64,000 nucleotides of DNA from an uncultured Tidjanibacter sp. (GTDB lineage: Bacteria > Bacteroidota > Bacteroidia > Bacteroidales > Rikenellaceae): positions 124,001-188,000 of the forward strand of contig CALVCL010000001.1 in the NCBI GenBank assembly GCA_944326085.1, in the 5' to 3' direction. Position 1 is the first letter of the stretch; every line of letters starts with the position of its first letter. The notes below the pieces were generated by a model that was given only the letters and a program-made list of their open reading frames with translations, had not been told where the DNA came from and did not search any database. A program made the translations under genes and the position numbers. This document shows, piece by piece, positions 16,370-26,665 of the stretch.

Positions 16370-17275
16370 ATGCCTGCGGTAAAGGTAGAGAACATATCCA
16401 AGAGCTATGGTAAAACCGTTGCGCTCGACGGTGTCAGTTTCGAGGTGGAACAGGGCGAACTGTTCGGCATCATAGGTCCGGACGGTGCTGGTAAAACCTC
16501 GCTTTTCCGCATATTGGCCACTCTGATACTGGCTGACGAGGGCACTGTGACTGTCGAAGGGTTCGATGTGGTGAAAGACTATAAGGAATTACGCAAGCGC
16601 ATAGGCTACATGCCGGGGCGTTTCTCATTGTATCAGGACCTTTCGGTGGAAGAGAATCTGCAGTTTTTTGCAGCCGTATTCGGCACTACGATAAGGGAAA
16701 ACTACCATCTTGTCGGTGATATATACAAGTTCCTCGTGCCATTCCGCAAACGTAAGGCCGGCAAGCTGTCGGGCGGCATGAAGCAGAAACTGGCATTATG
16801 CTGTGCCTTGATACACAAGCCAGACATACTGTATCTCGATGAGCCCACCACAGGTGTTGACCCAGTATCGAGAAAGGAGTTCTGGGAGATGCTCAAGAAG
16901 TTGCAGCGAGATGGCATTACCATAATCGTCTCTACTCCATACATGGATGAAGCCAACATGTGCGACCGCATAGCGCTTATCAAAGGAGGCAGGTTTATTG
17001 GCATTGAAACTCCGGAAAATATACGGCGCAGTTTTTCTGTGCCTCTGTGGGCTGTCCGCAGCGGACAGATGCACAGGTTGCTCAATGATGTCAGGGCATT
17101 CTCGGGGGTGAAAAACTGTTATGCTTTCGGTGAAACGCACCACTTCACGACCGGTGAAGGTTTCGACCGCGATAAGCTGTGGAGCTATCTGGAAGGGTTG
17201 GGGCATACGTCGCTGTGGCTTGAGCCTGCCGAGGCGACGATAGAGGACTGTTACATGCAGCTGGCAAAGATGTAG
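16370..17275 (+). CDS. ABC-2 exporter ATPase, canonical copy
   Basis: The 301-residue nucleotide-binding protein has Walker A GPDGAGKT (36-43), signature LSGGMKQ starting near 133 and Walker B ILYLDEPTTG near 152-161. A C-terminal extension of about 70 residues, seen in the exporter class, is also present. It corresponds to the first half of the double ATPase YbhF. The second ATPase gene follows after 3 bp. Together with two permeases it should drive efflux of a hydrophobic or drug-like compound; the substrate is unknown. Confidence 0.93.
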   Translation: MPAVKVENISKSYGKTVALDGVSFEVEQGELFGIIGPDGAGKTSLFRILATLILADEGTVTVEGFDVVKDYKELRKRIGYMPGRFSLYQDLSVEENLQFFAAVFGTTIRENYHLVGDIYKFLVPFRKRKAGKLSGGMKQKLALCCALIHKPDILYLDEPTTGVDPVSRKEFWEMLKKLQRDGITIIVSTPYMDEANMCDRIALIKGGRFIGIETPENIRRSFSVPLWAVRSGQMHRLLNDVRAFSGVKNCYAFGETHHFTTGEGFDRDKLWSYLEGLGHTSLWLEPAEATIEDCYMQLAKM

Positions 17276-17278
17276 CGT

Positions 17279-18022
17279 ATGGAGAGGGAGATTGTGATAC
17301 ATGTCGAGGAACTGACGAAACAGTTCGGCAACTTTACTGCCGTTGACCACATATCGTTTGATGTGGTCAAGGGTGAAGTGTTCGGGTTCCTCGGAGCCAA
17401 CGGTGCAGGCAAGACTACGGCTATGAGGATGCTGTGCGGTTTGAGCCGACCCACTTCCGGTACCGGAACCGTTGCCGGATATGACATCACCAGACAGTAT
17501 GAGGCGATAAAGAAAAATATCGGCTACATGAGTCAGAAGTTTTCCCTGTATGAGGACTTGAAGGTGTGGGAAAATATCAGATTGTATGCCGGCATATACG
17601 GCATGAAGGACACCGAGATAGCGCGTAAAACCGATGAACTGCTCGAAAGGCTGAACTTTGCACGCGAACGCAATACTATGGTAAAGTCACTGCCGCTGGG
17701 CTGGAAGCAGAAGTTGGCATTTTCGGTGTCGATTTTCCATGATCCGGCCATAGTGTTTCTCGATGAACCCACGGGCGGTGTTGACCCATATACCAGGCGT
17801 CAGTTCTGGGAAATGATATATGAGGCGGCCGACAGGGGTATTACGGTGTTCGTTACCACACACTATATGGATGAGGCCGAGTACTGTGACCGCGTGTCGA
17901 TAATGGTGGACGGACGCATAGATGCGCTCGGTACGCCTCGTGAACTTAAGGAGCGTTTCTGCGCCAGATCCATGGAAGAGGTGTTCCAGGGATTGGCCAG
18001 AAAGGCATCAAGGGCAGATTAG
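17279..18022 (+). CDS. ABC-2 exporter ATPase, copy with altered signature motif
   Basis: This 247-residue ATPase has a good Walker A (GANGAGKT, 39-46) and Walker B (IVFLDEPTGG), but the ABC signature reads LPLGWKQ (near 138-144) instead of LSGGxxQ. From memory, YbhF-type proteins show the same change in their second ATPase half, so here that half is a separate gene. The dimer with the upstream ATPase would then have one canonical and one altered ATP site. It is in the same operon; the next gene begins 7 bp after its stop. Confidence 0.92.
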   Translation: MEREIVIHVEELTKQFGNFTAVDHISFDVVKGEVFGFLGANGAGKTTAMRMLCGLSRPTSGTGTVAGYDITRQYEAIKKNIGYMSQKFSLYEDLKVWENIRLYAGIYGMKDTEIARKTDELLERLNFARERNTMVKSLPLGWKQKLAFSVSIFHDPAIVFLDEPTGGVDPYTRRQFWEMIYEAADRGITVFVTTHYMDEAEYCDRVSIMVDGRIDALGTPRELKERFCARSMEEVFQGLARKASRAD

Positions 18023-18029
18023 GTGCATT

Positions 18030-19133
18030 ATGAGAGAGTTCGGGGCTTTTGTCAAGAAAGAGTTTTTCCACATCCTGCGCGACAAGCGTACGATGCTTAT
18101 CGTGCTTGTTATGCCGGTTGTGCTTATCATACTGTTCGGTTTTGCGCTTTCCACCGAGGTGCGTAATGTGAATATAGGCATTCTGGCACCCTCACCCGAT
18201 CCGATGGTCAGGCAGATAGCCGACAAGCTCGATGCCAGCGAATACTTTACAGTGACACAGTGGCTCAATACGCCGGATGACATACATGCCGCCATGAAAG
18301 CGGACGAGGTACAGATGGTGGTAGCATTCGGACAGAATTTCTCTGGCGGACTGCTTTCTCCGGATGGCTCGCAACTCCAGATGGTAGTCGATGCCAGCGA
18401 TGCCAACATGGCGCAGAGTTATACGTCGTATGCAAGCGGTATCATCGCGGCATACGGCAGCGAAATGACGGCCATGGGGCAGGATACGGGAATTCTGTCG
18501 CAGGTACAGTTTCTGTATAATCCTCAGATGAAGTCGGCCTACAACTTTGTGCCGGGCATCATGGGTTTGATAATGATGCTTATTTGCGCCATGATGACAT
18601 CTATATCCATAGTGCGCGAGAAGGAGATGGGTACCATGGAGGTGCTGCTCGTGTCGCCCGTCAGACCGATTTATATTGTGGTGTCAAAGATGGTGCCTTA
18701 CTTTGTGCTGTCGTGCATCAACCTTGCAACCATATTGCTGCTTTCGGTCTTTGTGCTCGGAGTGCCTGTCGCCGGCAGCCTTGCTGCATTGTGGCTGGTG
18801 TCGCTGATATATATCATTGCCAACCTGTCGCTTGGCCTGCTCATATCTACAATGGCGCAGCAGCAAGTCATTGCACTGATGTTTTCCGGTTTGTTGCTCA
18901 TGATGCCTACGATGCTGCTGTCGGGCATGGTATTTCCCATAGAGAGCATGCCGTGGCCGTTGCGCGGAATATCGTGCATACTGCCTGCAAGATGGTATGT
19001 GGCTGCTGTGCGTAAACTGATGATACAGGGACTTCCCATGATATATGCATGGAAAGAGATTGTAATACTGGCTTCTATGGCTGTCGTGCTGATAGGGACA
19101 AGTCTAAAGAAACTGAATAACCGACTCGAATAA
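18030..19133 (+). CDS. ABC-2 type exporter permease (YbhS/YbhR-like), first
   Basis: I use ATG 18030 (MREFGAFVKKEFFHILRDKR), giving 367 residues; a longer in-frame ORF would run into the upstream ATPase gene. It has an N-terminal helix (about 22-42), a periplasmic domain of about 130 residues, and five helices from about 175 to 365, the ABC-2 permease fold. The start KKEFFHILRDKRTMLIVLVMPV is typical of the family. It forms a heterodimer with the product of the next gene, which begins 3 bp after its stop. Confidence 0.92.
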   Translation: MREFGAFVKKEFFHILRDKRTMLIVLVMPVVLIILFGFALSTEVRNVNIGILAPSPDPMVRQIADKLDASEYFTVTQWLNTPDDIHAAMKADEVQMVVAFGQNFSGGLLSPDGSQLQMVVDASDANMAQSYTSYASGIIAAYGSEMTAMGQDTGILSQVQFLYNPQMKSAYNFVPGIMGLIMMLICAMMTSISIVREKEMGTMEVLLVSPVRPIYIVVSKMVPYFVLSCINLATILLLSVFVLGVPVAGSLAALWLVSLIYIIANLSLGLLISTMAQQQVIALMFSGLLLMMPTMLLSGMVFPIESMPWPLRGISCILPARWYVAAVRKLMIQGLPMIYAWKEIVILASMAVVLIGTSLKKLNNRLE

Positions 19134-19136
19134 GCT

Positions 19137-20243
19137 ATGCTCAAGTTTCTGTTGGAGAAAGAGTTCAAGCAGTTTTTCCGGCATCAGTTCATGCCGAAAC
19201 TCGTCGTGTTGTTCCCGTTGATGATAATGGTACTGATGCCATGGGCTACTACGCTTGATATCAAGGATATCGATACAATCGTGGTGAACCATGACCGTAC
19301 GGGGCTGTCGGATGACCTTGTTGAGACTGTCGGGTCATCAACGTATTTCAACCTTAAGGACATCACCGACAGTTACGATGAGGCGTTGCGTGCCATGGAA
19401 TTCGGAGAGGCAGACCTGATAGTGGAGATACCGGCCGGATTTGAGAATGATTATGTGGAAACAGGTGCTGCCGACCTTTTAGTGGCCATCAATACGGTGA
19501 ATACAACGAAAGGTGTCCTCGGACGAGCGTATCTTCAAATGCTGACTGCCGAATTTGCAGGGCGTGAGCCGTCACCGGCGCAGTCGCAGACAATGTTGAC
19601 TCCCAAACTGGAGGTGTTGGTTACCAATATGTACAATCCGCTGCTGGATTATAAGCACACGATGGTGCCAGGCCTTATGGTGGTTGTCGTAATGCTGTTA
19701 TGCGGTTTTATGCCGGCCGTGAATATCGTACAGGAAAAGGAACTCGGCACGATAGAGCAGATTAACGTGACACCGGTTTCCAAAATGTCGTTCATTTTGG
19801 CGAAAATAATACCGTTTTGGATTATCGGTATCTTTGCGCTTGTTGTCTGCATGTTGCTGGCATGGTGCATTTACGGACTTGTGCCGGCGGGCAGTATATG
19901 GTGCATATTGCTGTTCAACTGTCTGTTCATACTTACAATGACTGGTATGGGACTGATAATATCCAACCAATCTTCCACCATGCAGCAGGCTACATTTGTG
20001 ATGCTGTTTTTTGTGATTATCTTCATAATGATGTGTGGCTTGTTGACTCCCGTGAAGAGTATGCCTGACTGGGCGCAGGCCATTGCCGCAGTCAATCCCA
20101 CCAAATATATGGTGGATGCCATGCGTGGAATTTACCTCAAGGGCAGTAACATGACTGACTTGTGGCAGGAAGCGGTTGCACTTGCCAGCATGGCCGTGAT
20201 ACTTAATATATGGGCAATAATCAGTTATCATAAGAACAGTTGA
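19137..20243 (+). CDS. ABC-2 type exporter permease (YbhR-like), second
   Basis: The 368-residue protein has the same topology as its upstream neighbour: an N-terminal helix at about 18-38, a periplasmic domain, and five C-terminal helices with the family motif IVQEKELGTIEQINVTPVS near residue 200. It is the last gene of the six-gene efflux operon. With the two ATPases, the adaptor and the TolC-like channel it would make a tripartite exporter spanning both membranes. Confidence 0.92.
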   Translation: MLKFLLEKEFKQFFRHQFMPKLVVLFPLMIMVLMPWATTLDIKDIDTIVVNHDRTGLSDDLVETVGSSTYFNLKDITDSYDEALRAMEFGEADLIVEIPAGFENDYVETGAADLLVAINTVNTTKGVLGRAYLQMLTAEFAGREPSPAQSQTMLTPKLEVLVTNMYNPLLDYKHTMVPGLMVVVVMLLCGFMPAVNIVQEKELGTIEQINVTPVSKMSFILAKIIPFWIIGIFALVVCMLLAWCIYGLVPAGSIWCILLFNCLFILTMTGMGLIISNQSSTMQQATFVMLFFVIIFIMMCGLLTPVKSMPDWAQAIAAVNPTKYMVDAMRGIYLKGSNMTDLWQEAVALASMAVILNIWAIISYHKNS

Positions 20244-20283
20244 TACGTGTGCCTGCCCGTTTAGGAATGAGGCCGGAAATGCG

Positions 20284-20291
20284 TATATTTG
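20284..20291 (+). promoter_or_regulatory. -7 box of leuS
   Basis: TATATTTG fits TAnnTTTG. It overlaps a possible earlier start codon at 20289, which argues for ATG 20325 as the true leuS start. Confidence 0.65.
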
Positions 20292-20324
20292 CACATTGCA
20301 CAAACTTCAGTAAACAATAGGGTT

Positions 20325-23081
20325 ATGGAATATAATTTCCGCGAAATAGAACAGTATTGGCAAAAGGAATGGAAGGCGCGTAAGACATATAAGGTCGAGA
20401 CCGACCCGTCGCGGCCGAAATATTATGTGCTTGACATGTTCCCGTATCCGTCCGGAGCGGGTCTGCACGTGGGACATCCGCTGGGATATATCGCATCCGA
20501 CATATATTCGCGTTACAAACGTTTGTGTGGGTTCAATGTGCTTCATCCAATGGGGTTCGATTCATTCGGTCTTCCGGCCGAGCAGTACGCCATCCAGACA
20601 GGCCAACATCCGGCAGTGACTACCGCACAGAATGTGGCGCGTTATCGCGAGCAGCTCGACAGACTTGGATTTTCATATGATTGGGACAGACAGATTGTAA
20701 CCAGTGACCCTGAATATTACAAGTGGACACAGTGGGCATTTCTGAAGATGTACGACAGCTATTACAGCTTCGACGAGAATAAGGCGCGTCCCATTTCAGA
20801 ATTGGTCGCCAGGTTCGAGAAGAGCGGTACGGAAGGTCTGAATGCGGCATGCACGGAACGCATGGAGTTCACTGCCGAGGAGTGGAAGACTATGGATGAG
20901 CACCGCCGCGAGGATGTGTTGTTCAATTACCGTTTGGCTTACCGTGCCGACACCACGGTGAATTGGTGTGAAGGGCTGGGAACTGTTCTTGCGAACGATG
21001 AGGTCGTAAACGGACTTTCTGTCAGGGGCGGTTATCCGGTAGTGCAGAAGCGTATGAAGCAGTGGCTGCTTCGTGTGAGCGCATATGCCGAGAGGCTGCT
21101 TGACGGCATGGACAGACTCGAATGGAGCGAATCTTTGAAAGAGATACAGCGCAATTGGATTGGCCGCAGTACCGGAGCTCAGGTGTTTTTCGGCATTAAG
21201 GGATGCGACAGCAAACTGGAGATCTTCACTACACGTCCCGACACGATATTCGGATGTACATTTATGGTTATAGCGCCGGAGCACGAGATGGTTGGTGCGC
21301 TAACTACCGATGACCACCGTTCGGAGGTGGAGGCTTACCTCGAGGAGACCAAGAAGCGTTCAGAGCGTGAACGAATGGCCGATACCAAGCGTGTCAGCGG
21401 CGTGTTTACCGGTTCGTATGCAGTAAACCCGTTCAATGGAGTGGAAATCCCGATATATATCAGCGACTATGTGCTGGCCGGATATGGCACAGGTGCGATT
21501 ATGGCGGTGCCTGCACATGACTCTCGCGACTATGCGTTTGCAAAACATTTCGGCTTGAAGATAACTCCCGTTGTCGAGGGCGGAGACCTTTCGGTGGCCA
21601 GCTATGATGCCAAGGAGGGATGCATGATAAATTCCGACTTCCTTAACGGCCTTGATGTGAAAGCGGCAATCGAAAAAATGTTCGCTGAAATTGAGGTCCG
21701 CGGAATAGGATGCAGGAAAGTTAACTATCGTCTGCGCGATGCCATTTTCAGCCGTCAGAGGTATTGGGGCGAACCGTTCCCGATATATTATATGGATGGT
21801 GTGGCATATCCGCTTTCAGAAGACAAGCTGCCGCTGTGTCTGCCGGAGATATCCGACTTCCGCCCCACAAGTTCGGGTGAGCCTCCTCTCGCTCGTGTCC
21901 AGGGGTGGCATACGGCAGAGGGATATCCCTATGAAACGAGTACCATGCCCGGTTTTGCAGGCTCCTCGGCATACTATTTCAGGTATATGGATCCGCACAA
22001 CGACAAGGCTCTCGTAAGCCCAGAGGCTAATGCTTACTGGCGCAGTGTTGACCTTTATGTCGGCGGTATAGAGCACGCGACGGGGCACCTCATATATTCC
22101 CGCTACTGGAACAAGTTCCTGTACGACATAGGTGTCGTGGTCGAGGACGAGCCGTTCCGCAAGCTGGTTAACCAGGGTATGATACAGGGCCGTTCCAATT
22201 TCGTGTACCGTATCAATGGCACCAACACCTTCGTGTCGCTCGGACTCAAGGATCAGTACGATACACAGCCGTTGCATGTCGATGTGAACATCGTGAAGAA
22301 CGATATTCTCGACATAGAGGCATTCAAAACGTGGAGACCGGAGTTTGCCGATGCGCAGTTTATTCTGGAGGATGGCAGGTATGTGTGCGGCTGGGCTGTC
22401 GAGAAGATGAGCAAGTCGATGTACAATGTTGTAAACCCCGACTATATAGTGGAGAATTACGGAGCCGATACGATGCGTATGTATGAGATGTTCCTCGGCC
22501 CGATAGAACAGAGCAAACCTTGGGATACGAACGGTATCGACGGCGTGTATAAGTTCCTGCGCCGCTTTTGGAGACTGTTCTTCAATGGTGATGCCTTGAA
22601 TGTCTCGGAAGAGGCTCCGACTCCGAAGGAACTCAAAACTCTGCACAAGACAATCAAGAAAGTGCGCGAGGATATAGAGAACTTCTCGTTCAATACGTCG
22701 GTGAGTGCATTCATGATATGTCTCAATGAACTTGGCGATTGCAACAAGAGGTCCGTATTGGAGCCGCTGCTCGTGTTGCTCGCTCCGTTTACGCCTCATA
22801 TTGCCGAGGAACTGTGGCACAGGCTCGGATATGAGGATACCATATTCGATGCTGCATATCCGAAGTTCAATCCCGATTACCTCGTTGAAAACAGCTTTGA
22901 GTATCCCGTGTCGGTGAACGGCAAAATGAGGTTCAAGAAAGAGTTTGCCCTCAGTGCGCAGCCTGCCGAGATACAGCCTGCCGTATTGGCTGACCCGCAG
23001 ATGTCGAAATACATCGAAGGCAAGCAGGTTAAGAAAGTGATTGTCGTGCCAGGCAAGATAATTAATGTCGTGGTCGGGTAA
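20325..23081 (+). CDS. leuS: Leucyl-tRNA synthetase
   Basis: The 918-residue class I synthetase charges tRNA-Leu. The start at 20325 ([16 protein letters not shown]) is chosen because the promoter box covers the alternative upstream start. The HIGH-type motif is in [13 protein letters not shown] near residue 45, and KMSKS is intact near 694-698. A CP1 editing domain lies between about 230 and 440. The C-terminal anticodon-binding domain is normal. It is monocistronic, with its own promoter and terminator. Confidence 0.98.
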   Translation: MEYNFREIEQYWQKEWKARKTYKVETDPSRPKYYVLDMFPYPSGAGLHVGHPLGYIASDIYSRYKRLCGFNVLHPMGFDSFGLPAEQYAIQTGQHPAVTTAQNVARYREQLDRLGFSYDWDRQIVTSDPEYYKWTQWAFLKMYDSYYSFDENKARPISELVARFEKSGTEGLNAACTERMEFTAEEWKTMDEHRREDVLFNYRLAYRADTTVNWCEGLGTVLANDEVVNGLSVRGGYPVVQKRMKQWLLRVSAYAERLLDGMDRLEWSESLKEIQRNWIGRSTGAQVFFGIKGCDSKLEIFTTRPDTIFGCTFMVIAPEHEMVGALTTDDHRSEVEAYLEETKKRSERERMADTKRVSGVFTGSYAVNPFNGVEIPIYISDYVLAGYGTGAIMAVPAHDSRDYAFAKHFGLKITPVVEGGDLSVASYDAKEGCMINSDFLNGLDVKAAIEKMFAEIEVRGIGCRKVNYRLRDAIFSRQRYWGEPFPIYYMDGVAYPLSEDKLPLCLPEISDFRPTSSGEPPLARVQGWHTAEGYPYETSTMPGFAGSSAYYFRYMDPHNDKALVSPEANAYWRSVDLYVGGIEHATGHLIYSRYWNKFLYDIGVVVEDEPFRKLVNQGMIQGRSNFVYRINGTNTFVSLGLKDQYDTQPLHVDVNIVKNDILDIEAFKTWRPEFADAQFILEDGRYVCGWAVEKMSKSMYNVVNPDYIVENYGADTMRMYEMFLGPIEQSKPWDTNGIDGVYKFLRRFWRLFFNGDALNVSEEAPTPKELKTLHKTIKKVREDIENFSFNTSVSAFMICLNELGDCNKRSVLEPLLVLLAPFTPHIAEELWHRLGYEDTIFDAAYPKFNPDYLVENSFEYPVSVNGKMRFKKEFALSAQPAEIQPAVLADPQMSKYIEGKQVKKVIVVPGKIINVVVG

Positions 23082-23102
23082 CCGCGATGCATTTACACTA
23101 AT

Positions 23103-23137
23103 AAGGCCGTACGGATAATTCCTACGGCCTTTTATTT
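23103..23137. terminator. Terminator between leuS and the ECF sigma gene
   Basis: Arms AAGGCCGTA (23103-23111) and TACGGCCTT (23123-23131) are followed by TTTATTT on the plus strand; the minus strand also has a short T-run. It separates convergent genes. Confidence 0.8.
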
Positions 23138-23155
23138 AATCAATTCGGCAGACGG

Positions 23156-23740
23156 TCAGAGCAGTCCGCTGTCGGTTATGAGCTTGCAGAGTTGTGTGCG
23201 TGCACGGTGTATCTGGGTTTTGACAGTGCCGAGCGGTATGTTGAGTTCTGCGGCTATCTCTTCGTAGGAGTATTCCCTGAAGAAACGCAACTCGATGAGT
23301 CTGCGGTAGCGCGGTGACATTCTGGCAAGGTGGTTTTCGAGTTGAGTGCCGCTTTGGGTGTTGATGACACGTTCTTCGGGAGTGGCTTCACGCGATGCGG
23401 GATTTATGACGGAGCCGTTGTTGTCAGATACTGTTCCTATCGGCAACTTGTCGCGCTGTTTGCGCATGAAATCGATGAATGTGTTGCGCGCTATTGTGTA
23501 TATCCATTGCCCGAATGTGAACGAGGTATCGTATCTGTCGAGATTGAGGAATACTTTTATGAATGTCTCCTGCAGCAAGTCGTTCGAGTCATCCACATTC
23601 CCTCCTGTACGGTTCAGGTACTGTTTGTGTACGCCGTCACGGTATCGGTTGAACAGCGTCTCGAATGCTGCGGCATCACCGTTGCGGGCAAGCATGACAA
23701 GCTGTTGGTCGGTAAGAATGATGTAGTTGCCTATCTCCAT
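23156..23740 (-). CDS. ECF-type RNA polymerase sigma factor
   Basis: The start at 23740 (MEIGNYIILTDQQLVMLARNGD) gives 194 residues and overlaps the end of the upstream glycosyltransferase gene by 10 bp, suggesting coupled translation. Region 2 is clear (NDLLQETFIKVFLNLDRYD, FGQWIYTIARNTFIDFMRK). Region 4 has a helix-turn-helix (YSYEEIAAELNIPLGTVKTQIHRAR). No anti-sigma factor gene is adjacent, unlike many Bacteroidales ECF factors that pair with FecR/SusC loci. The regulon is unknown. Confidence 0.94.
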   Translation of the reverse strand: MEIGNYIILTDQQLVMLARNGDAAAFETLFNRYRDGVHKQYLNRTGGNVDDSNDLLQETFIKVFLNLDRYDTSFTFGQWIYTIARNTFIDFMRKQRDKLPIGTVSDNNGSVINPASREATPEERVINTQSGTQLENHLARMSPRYRRLIELRFFREYSYEEIAAELNIPLGTVKTQIHRARTQLCKLITDSGLL

Positions 23741-24891
23741 ATTCCCGGTGTGCGCCTGAATTTGCGGTCGATGGACATCCATGCCTCGTAAAACGGTGAG
23801 CATATGTCAAGAAGCGGAACCATACGTACTATCCCGCGTTCGGAAAGACGTATCGATATGCGTCGCATTTCGAACATCACAAGTCCGAAGCGCAGCAGGA
23901 GCAGTGCTGCGGCAAAAATCTTTATCTCCGGTGGAAGGATGGCTGCGGAGGCGGCTACGGAGGCAAAGAACAGTGCGCGGCTCCAAAGCTCGGTAGCTAT
24001 GTACAGTTTTGTGCCTGCCGGATAGTATTTGAAAGTGTTGCTGTGCAGACGCCGTCCTGCATACCACCAGCTAAGGCCGCCCCATACATGCTGACGCACG
24101 AGCGAATTGGCTGTTACCACTACGGCTGCATGACTGTTGGACAACAGTTTCTGTATGAAGAGGTCGTCTTCTCCGATATTCATGTTGAGAAAGTTGAAAC
24201 CACCGTTGTCAAGATACAGTTTCTTGGTGAAGCCTATGTTGTGAATGGTTCCTCGATACGGTTTGCCGTGTATGGCAGCGCTGAGCCATCTTACCGAATG
24301 ACAGGCACGGGCAGCACGCAGCAGGCGTCCGGAAAATCCGTGACCTTCGGTCATGCCACAGTATCCTATTACCACATCTGCGCCATCGAAGCCGCGGGCC
24401 ATACGCTCGGCCCAGTGGCGAGATGCAGGACTGCTGTCGACCGTTGTGAGAAGTATGTTGTCGTTGCGTGCGCTTTTGATTGCCACGTTGAGAGCCATCT
24501 TGTCGCTTATCGGGAAGCGCGTGTCGCGAACCATTCGGACGGATGTGAAGTGTCGGTTGTGTTCGGCAATGACCATAAGGGCTTCGCTGAACTCCACGTC
24601 ACCCGTGAGGTCTATTACCACAACCTCGAAACGGTCGTATTCCTGTGCGAGCAGTTCCGGCAGACGTTCGTCGAGGAACGAATAATCGGTTTCACGAAGC
24701 ACCATGACTATTGACACTGCAGGGCGTTCATTGCCGCGCGGAGTCTCACGATATGATGGGATGCGGCTGTAGCGTATGGCCCAATAGTAATACTGTACAA
24801 AAAACAGCACCACAAGGGCGATCAGCAGGGCAATGCCCCATGTGCCGCAGACTTGCCACAGGTATTCATAGGCCGATGAAAGTTTCTCCAT
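23731..24891 (-). CDS. Membrane-anchored family 2 glycosyltransferase
   Basis: The 386-residue protein has a hydrophobic anchor at about residues 16-37 and a GT2-like domain (PAVSIVMVLRETDYSFLDERL, with VVVIDLTGDVEFSEAL and later LTTVDSSPAS as the nucleotide-sugar site). Two or more hydrophobic segments lie at about 305-345. It is cotranslated with the ECF sigma gene that it overlaps. The usual DXD is replaced by TVDSSP, so the metal site is not textbook. The acceptor is unknown; cell-wall or surface glycans are likely. Confidence 0.86.
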   Translation of the reverse strand: MEKLSSAYEYLWQVCGTWGIALLIALVVLFFVQYYYWAIRYSRIPSYRETPRGNERPAVSIVMVLRETDYSFLDERLPELLAQEYDRFEVVVIDLTGDVEFSEALMVIAEHNRHFTSVRMVRDTRFPISDKMALNVAIKSARNDNILLTTVDSSPASRHWAERMARGFDGADVVIGYCGMTEGHGFSGRLLRAARACHSVRWLSAAIHGKPYRGTIHNIGFTKKLYLDNGGFNFLNMNIGEDDLFIQKLLSNSHAAVVVTANSLVRQHVWGGLSWWYAGRRLHSNTFKYYPAGTKLYIATELWSRALFFASVAASAAILPPEIKIFAAALLLLRFGLVMFEMRRISIRLSERGIVRMVPLLDICSPFYEAWMSIDRKFRRTPGIWR

Positions 24892-24916
24892 GACTGTTTG
24901 CGCTGAAAGTCAACGG

Positions 24917-24924
24917 CAAATGTA
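24917..24924 (-). promoter_or_regulatory. -7 box of the glycosyltransferase/ECF sigma unit
   Basis: TACATTTG on the minus strand, 25 bp before the start at 24891. No clear -33 box is seen. Confidence 0.5.
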
Positions 24925-25044
24925 ATACTTTTTAACGGAAGAAACTTGGCTGTTGGGGTGATAAAGGTTCAAGATGGTTGCGTATTCTGGACCTGATGTA
25001 TTGCACCATCGGCGGAGAAATGGTCGTATGTCGCGGGAATTGCA

Positions 25045-25052
25045 TAACTTTG
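25045..25052 (+). promoter_or_regulatory. -7 box of the FAD-dependent oxidoreductase gene
   Basis: TAACTTTG fits TAnnTTTG and lies 25 bp before the ATG at 25078. Confidence 0.6.
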
Positions 25053-25077
25053 CGACAATCAAAAACGCAGGAATTAT

Positions 25078-26625
25078 ATGCCGCAGACCATAACCCTTAC
25101 ACTTTCACCGCAACAGGCCGCCAGTCCGGAGGTTTATGTGGCAGAAGCTGCCCGCCGTGTCGGGATATCCAAGGACCGTGTGGCGCTGGCGCGTATAGTA
25201 AAACGTTCGGTGGATGCCCGCAAGGCGCCCGTCAAGGTGAACCTGACGCTCGAACTATATATAGACAGCGAAGCGCCTGCTCCGGAGGAGCATTTCGATT
25301 ATCCGGATGTTTCGGGACATGAGGAGGTGATAATCGTGGGCGGAGGTCCGGCAGGTCTGTTCTGTGCCCTGCGCCTCATAGAACTCGGCTACCGGCCGGT
25401 GGTGTTGGAGCGGGGCAAGGAAGTATCGGCACGCCGTCGTGATGTTGCGGTTATAAACCGGAACGGTATACTCGACCCCGATTCGAACTATGCTTTCGGA
25501 GAGGGGGGCGCAGGTACATTTTCCGATGGTAAACTTTTCACGCGCAGCAAGAAGCGCGGCGATTACAACAAGGCGCTGCGGACACTCGTATTTCATGGTG
25601 CCGACCCTGCTATACTGTATGAGGCTCACCCGCATATAGGTACCGACCGTCTGCCGGGCATTATGACTGCCATAAGGCACACCATAGAGGGGTGCGGCGG
25701 CGAGGTCCGCTTCGGCAGCCGTGTTGAAGGACTGCTTATGCGCGATGGCGCGGTGTGTGGCGTGGAGTGTAGCGGCGAACGTATTGCAGCCCGCAATGTG
25801 GTGCTGGCCACGGGTCATTCGGCCGATGATATATATTTAATGTTGTATCGTCAGGGAGTGGCGCTGCAGGCTAAGGCGTTTGCAATGGGGGTCCGTGTAG
25901 AGCATCCGCAGGCTCTTATAGACGAGATACAGTATCACGGTGCAGGACGCGAATATCTGCCTGCTGCATCGTATACGCTCACGGCGCAGGTTGGCGGCAG
26001 GGGGGTGTATTCGTTCTGCATGTGCCCCGGCGGAGTGATAGTGCCGGCCATGACCGATCCGTCGGAAAGCGTAGTGAACGGAATGTCATCTTCGGCGCGA
26101 AATTCGAGATGGGCCAATTCAGGCATAGTTACGGAGATAAGACTTTCCGATTTCGAGCATTTGCGCGAGGAATGGGGCGAACTGGCAGGATTGAAATTCA
26201 GACTTGAACTCGAACGGGCGGCCAAACAGGCCGGAGGCGATGCGCAGATAGCTCCTGCGCAGAGACTGACAGACTTTGTGAGCGGAAGAGTGTCGTACGA
26301 CCTGCCGCAGGCATCGTATGTCCCGGGGACCGTGCCATCTGTATTTGGAGAGTGGATGCCAACGTTCATGTACGAGGCCCTGCGTGAAGGTTTCGGCGTA
26401 TTCGGACGCCGCATGCACGGCTTCATGACACGTGAAGCGCAGGTATTGGGTGTTGAGTCGCGTACTTCGTCGCCGGTACGTATTCCGAGAGACCCCGAGA
26501 CGCTGATGCATGTTTCTGTGCGCGGTCTTTATCCTGCCGGCGAAGGCGCAGGATATGCAGGAGGCATAATATCTGCCGCACTCGACGGCGAACGCATAGC
26601 TGAAGCTATAGCCCGTAACAAATAG
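25078..26625 (+). CDS. FAD-dependent oxidoreductase, uncharacterised COG2509-like
   Basis: The 515-residue protein starts with a small domain (about 1-80), then a Rossmann FAD-binding site with EVIIVGGGPAGLFCALRLIE near 83-102. GEGGAGTFSDGKL follows near 142, a family signature, and a C-terminal GEGAGYAGGIISAALDGERIA that closes the FAD site. This is the widespread NAD(P)/FAD-dependent oxidoreductase family whose reaction is not established. It has its own promoter and is followed by rsmG after about 40 bp. The family is sure; the function is not. Confidence 0.9.
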   Translation: MPQTITLTLSPQQAASPEVYVAEAARRVGISKDRVALARIVKRSVDARKAPVKVNLTLELYIDSEAPAPEEHFDYPDVSGHEEVIIVGGGPAGLFCALRLIELGYRPVVLERGKEVSARRRDVAVINRNGILDPDSNYAFGEGGAGTFSDGKLFTRSKKRGDYNKALRTLVFHGADPAILYEAHPHIGTDRLPGIMTAIRHTIEGCGGEVRFGSRVEGLLMRDGAVCGVECSGERIAARNVVLATGHSADDIYLMLYRQGVALQAKAFAMGVRVEHPQALIDEIQYHGAGREYLPAASYTLTAQVGGRGVYSFCMCPGGVIVPAMTDPSESVVNGMSSSARNSRWANSGIVTEIRLSDFEHLREEWGELAGLKFRLELERAAKQAGGDAQIAPAQRLTDFVSGRVSYDLPQASYVPGTVPSVFGEWMPTFMYEALREGFGVFGRRMHGFMTREAQVLGVESRTSSPVRIPRDPETLMHVSVRGLYPAGEGAGYAGGIISAALDGERIAEAIARNK

Positions 26626-26665
26626 CATAGGATGTCGTGTCGGCCGGATGCAATACTTAAAGAAT

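Noticed and set aside
21816..22820. Open frames opposite leuS
   Set aside because: Fully within leuS on the other strand with no independent signals.
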